Shown: positions 50,711-54,915 of the stretch, in pieces | How positions within the stretch are numbered: the stretch's first letter is position 1 | How the letters are laid out: every line of letters begins with the position of its first letter | NCBI GenBank assembly: GCA_039028975.1 | Contig: JBCCHB010000114.1 | Coordinates: 1-54,915 of the forward strand | Source: JAHBNG01 sp039028975 | GTDB taxonomy: Bacteria > Chloroflexota > Anaerolineae > Caldilineales > Caldilineaceae | Direction: 5' to 3' | DNA: 54,915 bases | The notes under the pieces: generated by a model | Databases searched by the model: none | Told to the model about the DNA's origin: nothing | The model's input: the letters and a program-made list of their open reading frames with translations, nothing else | Position numbers and translations under genes: made by a program

Positions 50711-50760
50711 TTACCGAATCATTAACTATCAGCAGAATGCTTGGGTTAATGATTCGGTAA
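50711..50760. promoter_or_regulatory. 16-bp perfect inverted repeat upstream of the CoA operon
   Basis: TTACCGAATCATTAAC (50711-50726) and GTTAATGATTCGGTAA (50745-50760) are perfect complements separated by 18 bp. It lies 219 bp before the enoyl-CoA hydratase start. It could be an operator, a cruciform or an RNA hairpin; it has no T-run. Confidence 0.5.
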
Positions 50761-50979
50761 TGGAATTAGACAAGATGTTCTCTAACACTGACCTGGGTTC
50801 AAGCCGTATAGAAAATCATTCGAGGATGCGTTGCATCTATGACCAAGAGCAAAGGCTTGATAGGTGTCATTTCATAGTAATCAGGGAATTCTACTGTTCG
50901 GCTTGGCGAGGGCGTCCACTCTGTGGTATCTTCAACACAGCTTCACTTCATCTTATAGAAACACGCACGGAGGAAACCA

Positions 50980-51780
50980 ATGCCATTTGTAGAAACCGAA
51001 ATTCACGACCAGATTATGGTCATACGGCTCAATCGCCCGGACCGCTTGAACGCGCTCAGCCGCGTCGTGCGGGAAGGGATGGGCGAGGCGTTCACAGAAT
51101 TTAACAGTAGTAATTCGCTGGAAGTAGCCATCCTTACTGGGGCGGGTAGGGGCTTTTGTGCTGGCGAGGACATGAAAGAGACTCTAGAGCAGGGTGGCTT
51201 GGGTACGCCAGAGGAGAAGATACCGGATCCGTTTAACGAAGGGACTCTACATAAACCGGTAATCGCTGCCATCAATGGGTATGCCATGGGTGGTGGCTTT
51301 ATGCTGGTAGAACGGACGGATCTGCGGGTGGCGGTCAAAGGCGCTATCTTTGAGATGTCAGAAGCAAAAAGATGGTTACTTGGCGGTTACAATCACGGCT
51401 ATGTGGCCAGTTTACCCCATCCGATTGCCACGGAGATGGCCCTCGGTTTTCGCTTTACAGCCGAACGCCTCTACGAAGTTGGTTTTCTGAATCGATTGGT
51501 CGATTCAGAAGATCTGATGCCTACCGCATTCAAGATGGCAGAGCACTTACTGACACTCCTACCAGCTGCGCGTGTCAACACCACCTACATGATGCGCCAG
51601 ATGATGCCCAAAGTCTCCCCCCAGGTAGAACGACTGGCTGCAGCGCTGCACGAGCACGGCTGCAAAGAGGATCGCATGGAGTCACGGCGCGCCTTTGCAG
51701 AAAAGCGTAAGCCTGAGTTCAAGGGCTGGGACAATCCCCAAGACCGATACAACATGCCAACCCTTGAGTCTGTTGAGTAA
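50980..51780 (+). CDS. Enoyl-CoA hydratase/isomerase (crotonase) family protein
   Basis: A 266-residue crotonase-fold enzyme. The oxyanion-hole segments are AGRGFCAGEDMKE and NGYAMGGGFMLVERTDLRVA, and the N-terminal strand is IMVIRLNRPDRLNALS. The region EMSEAKRWLLGGYNHGY replaces the more usual PEA/EVxxGxxP pattern, so the exact reaction (hydration, isomerisation, dehalogenation or hydrolysis of a CoA thioester) cannot be told. GGAGG lies 7 nt before the ATG. It is the first gene of a three-gene plus-strand operon with a CoA-transferase and a cupin. Confidence 0.9.
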   Translation: MPFVETEIHDQIMVIRLNRPDRLNALSRVVREGMGEAFTEFNSSNSLEVAILTGAGRGFCAGEDMKETLEQGGLGTPEEKIPDPFNEGTLHKPVIAAINGYAMGGGFMLVERTDLRVAVKGAIFEMSEAKRWLLGGYNHGYVASLPHPIATEMALGFRFTAERLYEVGFLNRLVDSEDLMPTAFKMAEHLLTLLPAARVNTTYMMRQMMPKVSPQVERLAAALHEHGCKEDRMESRRAFAEKRKPEFKGWDNPQDRYNMPTLESVE

Positions 51781-51839
51781 TCACTTCATCCTGTCAGCAC
51801 TTCTGTAGACAAGCTAATCCCCAAAGGAGGATCCTAACC

Positions 51840-53051
51840 ATGACAGACAAACCAGGCCCCCTCACTGGCGTTCGAGCCGTGACTTGTTCCACCGCTCAGG
51901 CTGGTACTGTTCCTTATTCGTTGATGGCCGATCTCGGCGCAGACGTCATCAAGATCGAGGTACCGGGTAAAGGTGATGGCTCACGTAACGCTGGCCAAGT
52001 GGCTGGACACCCCAGTTCCTTTTTCGAAACCAACAATCGAGGCGTCAAGAGCCTGACTCTGAACCTGAAGAGTGATGAAGGGCTTGATATCCTCTATCGA
52101 CTGGTAAAGGAGGCCGACATCTTCGGCCAGAATTTCCGTCCTGGCGCGGCTGAGCGAAATGGCTTTGGCTATGAAAAGCTAAAGGAGATCAACCCCAGCC
52201 TTGTCTACGTCTCTGTCTCTGCATACGGCACCCGCGGACCCCACGCCCATCTGCCTGGCACGGATGCGGTTGGTCAAGCCCTGGGTGGTATCACCGAAGC
52301 CTATTCTGCACCAGATGAACCCATGCGCACAGGAGTGGTGTCGGTCGCAGACGAGTCCTGCGCATTCTTGACGTTTGGTGGGCTACTTGCCGCTCTCTAT
52401 TATGCCAAGACGACCGGCGTTGGGCAGAAGGTCGAAACCTCTCTGGTTGGCAGCACTGTTAGACTAATGGGCTGGACCCTGACCACGACCATGTGGCGTG
52501 ATGCAAACCCTATCACAGGTGCCCGCATTACCGGCACGGCCACTAATCCTGGGATCGCGGCAAGCTTTGACGACTGCGATGGAAAGCCGCTCGTCTTTCA
52601 ACTTGGCGGGGCAGAGTGGAAAAAGGCCATGGCTGCACTAGGCTTTGACGCTACCTTGGAGGAGAGAGGGGTTGCGAATCTGGGTGTGGCTGTGGACTCG
52701 GCGGAAAAGCGTACTCTCCTCCTCGGTACCTTATCAGAGCTCTTCGCTACCGATAAACGTGAGCGGTGGATAGAGATATTGCGGGGTGTCGATATCGTCT
52801 CCGCACCAATCAACACTCTACTGGAAGCATCAAATGATCCAGACGTGCTCGCCAATGGTTACATCAGCGAAACGGAATACCCCGAGTATGATAAGACGGT
52901 GAAAGTTCATGGTTCACCATGGCAATTTTCTGAAACGCCGCCTCAGATCGGAGTTGCCCCAAAATTGGGAGAGCACAACCTGGAGATCCTTAAATCCCTG
53001 GGGTATGATGAGGCAGGGATCGCGGGGCTGACAGAGCGCAAGGTTATTTAA
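51840..53051 (+). CDS. Class III CoA-transferase (CaiB/BaiF/formyl-CoA transferase family)
   Basis: A 403-residue CoA-transferase. The N-terminal family signature is LMADLGADVIKIEVPGKGDGSRN; NNRGVKSLTLNLKSDEG is the second conserved block; the catalytic Asp expected to form the acyl anhydride is in LPGTDAVGQALGGI. DIVSAPINTLLEASNDPDV and GSPWQFSETPPQIGVAPKLGEHN are typical late motifs. It activates a carboxylic acid as its CoA thioester. AAAGGAGG lies 9 nt before the ATG. It follows the crotonase by 59 bp, so activation by this enzyme and conversion by the crotonase are likely successive steps. Confidence 0.93.
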   Translation: MTDKPGPLTGVRAVTCSTAQAGTVPYSLMADLGADVIKIEVPGKGDGSRNAGQVAGHPSSFFETNNRGVKSLTLNLKSDEGLDILYRLVKEADIFGQNFRPGAAERNGFGYEKLKEINPSLVYVSVSAYGTRGPHAHLPGTDAVGQALGGITEAYSAPDEPMRTGVVSVADESCAFLTFGGLLAALYYAKTTGVGQKVETSLVGSTVRLMGWTLTTTMWRDANPITGARITGTATNPGIAASFDDCDGKPLVFQLGGAEWKKAMAALGFDATLEERGVANLGVAVDSAEKRTLLLGTLSELFATDKRERWIEILRGVDIVSAPINTLLEASNDPDVLANGYISETEYPEYDKTVKVHGSPWQFSETPPQIGVAPKLGEHNLEILKSLGYDEAGIAGLTERKVI

Positions 53052-53073
53052 AGTAGTGTATTTCAGCAGTAGC

Positions 53074-53114
53074 CTGAGCTTGTCGAAGGTGGATACGGGC
53101 TTCGACAAGCTCAG
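53074..53114. repeat. Inverted CTGAGCTTGTCGAAG repeat
   Basis: CTGAGCTTGTCGAAG (53074-53088) and CTTCGACAAGCTCAG (53100-53114) form a perfect 15-bp stem with an 11-nt loop. The same word occurs in the loops of the family B hairpins. It lies between the CoA-transferase and cupin genes and could attenuate or stabilise the mRNA. It is a common interspersed word in environmental bacterial genomes. Confidence 0.8.
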
Positions 53115-53166
53115 CCCTTGGGTACTTGAATAGTTATGAAGCAGTTACACAACGAAAGGATTAAAA

Positions 53167-53559
53167 ATGCCTGTTATTCGAACAAGTGAAAAAAGGATGG
53201 GAAAGGGCAACCGCCCTGAATGGAGCGGCGTAACAAGCGCGGGTATTTTCCGCGTACCCACAGAGGGGGGCCGAATGGACTGCCACTATCACGATTGCAA
53301 TGAGTATTGGCTAATATTCAACGGTAAAGCCAAAATTCGGTCCGAAGGCAAGGAATATTACGTAAAACCAGGCGATATTGTCTGTACGGAAGCGGGGGAT
53401 GAGCACGACATCCTTGAAGTTTACGAAGACCTGGAGGCATTCTGGTTTGAGGATGCGACGCCAGAAGGAGGCCGTATTGGTCATTTGCACAAAGACGAGG
53501 AGAAGGCCAAAGGACACCCTGTCCCGGCCCTTCCTCTACCGAAAGATTTTCCGGCTTAA
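53167..53559 (+). CDS. Cupin-domain protein
   Basis: A 130-residue single-domain cupin. Motif 1 is MDCHYHDCNEYWLIFNG, giving His, His and Glu metal ligands; motif 2 is KPGDIVCTEAGDEHDI, giving the fourth His. All four ligands are present, so a metal (Fe, Mn, Ni or Zn) should bind. Small cupins act as isomerases, dioxygenases or sensors; the function here is unknown. AAAGGA lies 7 nt before the ATG. It is separated from the CoA-transferase by 115 bp with the inverted repeat, and is probably the last gene of the operon. Confidence 0.85.
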   Translation: MPVIRTSEKRMGKGNRPEWSGVTSAGIFRVPTEGGRMDCHYHDCNEYWLIFNGKAKIRSEGKEYYVKPGDIVCTEAGDEHDILEVYEDLEAFWFEDATPEGGRIGHLHKDEEKAKGHPVPALPLPKDFPA

Positions 53560-53893
53560 TCAAGCAATACGATGGAGTTGGTCAGTAACTGGCACCATGT
53601 CAGGGTGGCCTCCTCGGTAATCATTCATAAGTTCCAGATTCAAGGATGACGCATCCTCAGACAAGACTTTGATAGACGTAATACCGTTTGCGGAAACAAA
53701 GACCGTGAACCAAGGATATCGTAGCCCGTCCTTGCAGGGCAGGAGCGTTTGGGTATCCTGGGCATCCCGCCCAAAATGGATGAGCCACAATTCATGGCCT
53801 TTGATCTAGCAGTTAGTATAAGCAGCATCTGATGATGCTTTTTCCGCTAGGTGTGCGTATATGGGGAATCATCTCGTCTGCATCAAGGGTGCG
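53560..53893. other. Spacer without a supported gene
   Basis: Short frames occur on both strands, none with a family signature or good ribosome site. The stretch around 53720-53775 (CCCGTCCTTGCAGGGCAGG and following) looks like an interspersed repeat. Confidence 0.4.
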
Positions 53894-54627
53894 CTACGCC
53901 GGTGCAAACAGCCGCCCCGCCCTTGACCCAGCCTGTGCGCCTGACATGACCATGTTTGCTGCTGCCGTTCCAAAAAGCTGAGGTAAAAGAATGTAGTCAG
54001 GAGTAATTCTGAGATTGACGATGAAGTCCGCCGGCTTCACGCTAGGTTGCCCGCCACTATCGACAATGGCACCCGACGGCAGATCCGCATCTTTGCTATC
54101 GGCTACCAATATTTTGCAGCGGGCAACCACGCTGGTGGCAAAGTCTAGAACAAACGGTGTATCATCGCCTGTGAGGATGCCAATGGCAATGGGGTTGGTG
54201 CCTAATGCGCCCTTGGCTGCGCCAAAGGGTAGCACTTTACCCCAGCGGTCGAGCCACCTCCAATCGTAATCATGCCGATGCAGTCAGAACGAGCCGCTTG
54301 TTCCGCATATTCGCCCAGCCGACCAATGTGGTGAATGGGATTGAAGGTAACACAGCAGACATTCTCGCGGCGCGCTTTGGCAATCGCCTTTTCCATTGCT
54401 TGGCGAGAGGCATAGTGTCCAAATCCGCCTTGGCTATCAACCAACAGTCGAGCATTGGCTTCTTCTAATACGGCGAGTTCACTGGCTGGGTTGAGGGTAC
54501 CTGCTTCAATCTGTTCGAGATAGGATGGCACACGCAGGATTCCGTGAGAGTCATGACCAGTCAGATTCGCATTGACCAGAACCTCTGCAACAGTATCTGC
54601 TATGTGACGTGGTGTGTTAACGGCCAT
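53894..54627 (-). pseudogene. Decayed Ldh2-family dehydrogenase
   Basis: Two frames together give an Ldh2-type protein. The first (54202-54627) carries LVNANLTGHDSHGILRVPSY and NPIHHIGRLGEYAEQAA; the second (53894-54235) carries LGTNPIAIGILTGDDTPFVLDFATS and QPSVKPADF. They join only by a frameshift near 54235-54250. The N-terminal ~20 residues are lacking, and after PADF the sequence no longer matches, so the catalytic FGGHKGYGL block is gone. An intact paralogue is at 34604-35653. Three defects make it a clear pseudogene. Confidence 0.85.
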
Positions 54628-54782
54628 AAAGAATCAGTGACCGCAAAAGGAACATACAAAAATAGAAAACAGCCTGGAGCCCCAAAACCCGAGGGTTCAA
54701 TAAATATAGTTGTTCCTATAAGTTGGTCATTTTTTCATACAATATGAGTTCATGATGTGAATCAACCCATTCGGAAACGAGT

Positions 54783-54915
54783 ATGTTAGACTGGAAAAAT
54801 GAAGAAAAAAAGGAATTTACCAACCTAAAAAAAGTATACTACCGTCCCGAATTCAAGCGATGCCCAAAATGCCAAGGCAAGCTAAAGCGTAGCCATACAA
54901 AATGGGAGAAGCCGA
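54783..54915 (+). CDS. Zinc-ribbon protein start, truncated by window edge
   Basis: An ATG at 54783 opens a frame that is still open at the window end (44 codons). It is Lys/Glu-rich and has the Cys pair RCPKCQGKLKRSH, typical of one half of a zinc ribbon. N-terminal zinc ribbons of this form occur in some transposases, which would fit the neighbouring decayed gene, but the fragment is too short to decide. Confidence 0.45.
   Translation, partial: MLDWKNEEKKEFTNLKKVYYRPEFKRCPKCQGKLKRSHTKWEKP

Noticed and set aside
50760..51104. Plus-strand ORF before and across the crotonase start
   Set aside because: It overlaps the crotonase in another frame, lacks homology, and the crotonase has its own GGAGG site.

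Overview
The window looks like a chromosomal segment of a Chloroflexota bacterium, probably Anaerolineae or Caldilineales-like. This is inferred from gene style only; no rRNA or marker gene is present. The clues are Cys-Gly lipoprotein leaders on very long family-5 solute-binding proteins, a giant SARP/kinase/NTPase/TPR regulator, Uma2 and XisH/XisI proteins, many Fe(II)/2-oxoglutarate oxygenases, and a dense load of small palindromic and heptanucleotide repeats. No tRNA, rRNA or CRISPR array was seen.

Layout. (1) 1-1003: an IS1-like transposase in two overlapping frames, then an 85-bp palindromic repeat. (2) 1049-21614, all minus strand: an oligopeptide-type ABC importer locus. Read 5'->3' it runs three solute-binding lipoproteins, a DNA polymerase III beta clamp (dnaN), OppB, OppD, OppF, a ClpC-N-domain protein, a DUF84 NTPase and OppC. 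A hairpin follows, then XisH, XisI, a membrane NACHT NTPase, a Phd/ParE-like toxin-antitoxin pair, a second OppB, a small hypothetical gene and an orphan half-size ABC exporter. (3) 21615-22420: repeat-rich intergenic DNA. (4) 22421-28794, plus strand: Uma2-family protein with a repeat tail, a phytanoyl-CoA-dioxygenase/HEAT fusion, and a heterodimeric ABC exporter. (5) 28928-42111: a LacI regulator, two PhyH oxygenases, an MFS exporter, an Ldh2-type dehydrogenase, an ADH / 2OG-oxygenase / enolase-superfamily dehydratase operon, a GNAT, a polysaccharide pyruvyl transferase-like protein and a Gfo/Idh/MocA oxidoreductase. This part reads as catabolism or tailoring of sugar acids or other hydroxylated small molecules. 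(6) 42121-46879: a 7-bp repeat array, a 1434-aa SARP-kinase-NTPase-TPR regulator, and an upstream region with paired direct repeats that look like operators. (7) 47099-50327: an HxlR relic, then a GNAT / ketosynthase / acyl carrier protein mini-cluster. (8) 50980-54915: an enoyl-CoA hydratase / CaiB CoA-transferase / cupin operon, a decayed second Ldh2 gene and the start of a zinc-ribbon ORF cut by the window edge.

How the genes work together. The transport locus would import peptides or similar solutes. Its binding proteins and one permease are duplicated, and it carries unexpected passengers (dnaN, ClpN, DUF84). The XisH-XisI-NACHT-Phd/ParE block sits between the two permease genes behind its own hairpin and has the look of an inserted defence or genome-conflict module; this is the best candidate for a previously undescribed system, but the functional claim is inference. 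Four separate Fe(II)/2OG oxygenases within about 14 kb point to a strong oxidative catabolic or tailoring capacity. At least three structured short-repeat families (two of about 85 bp, one of about 95 bp) and 7-bp tandem arrays occupy many intergenic spaces.
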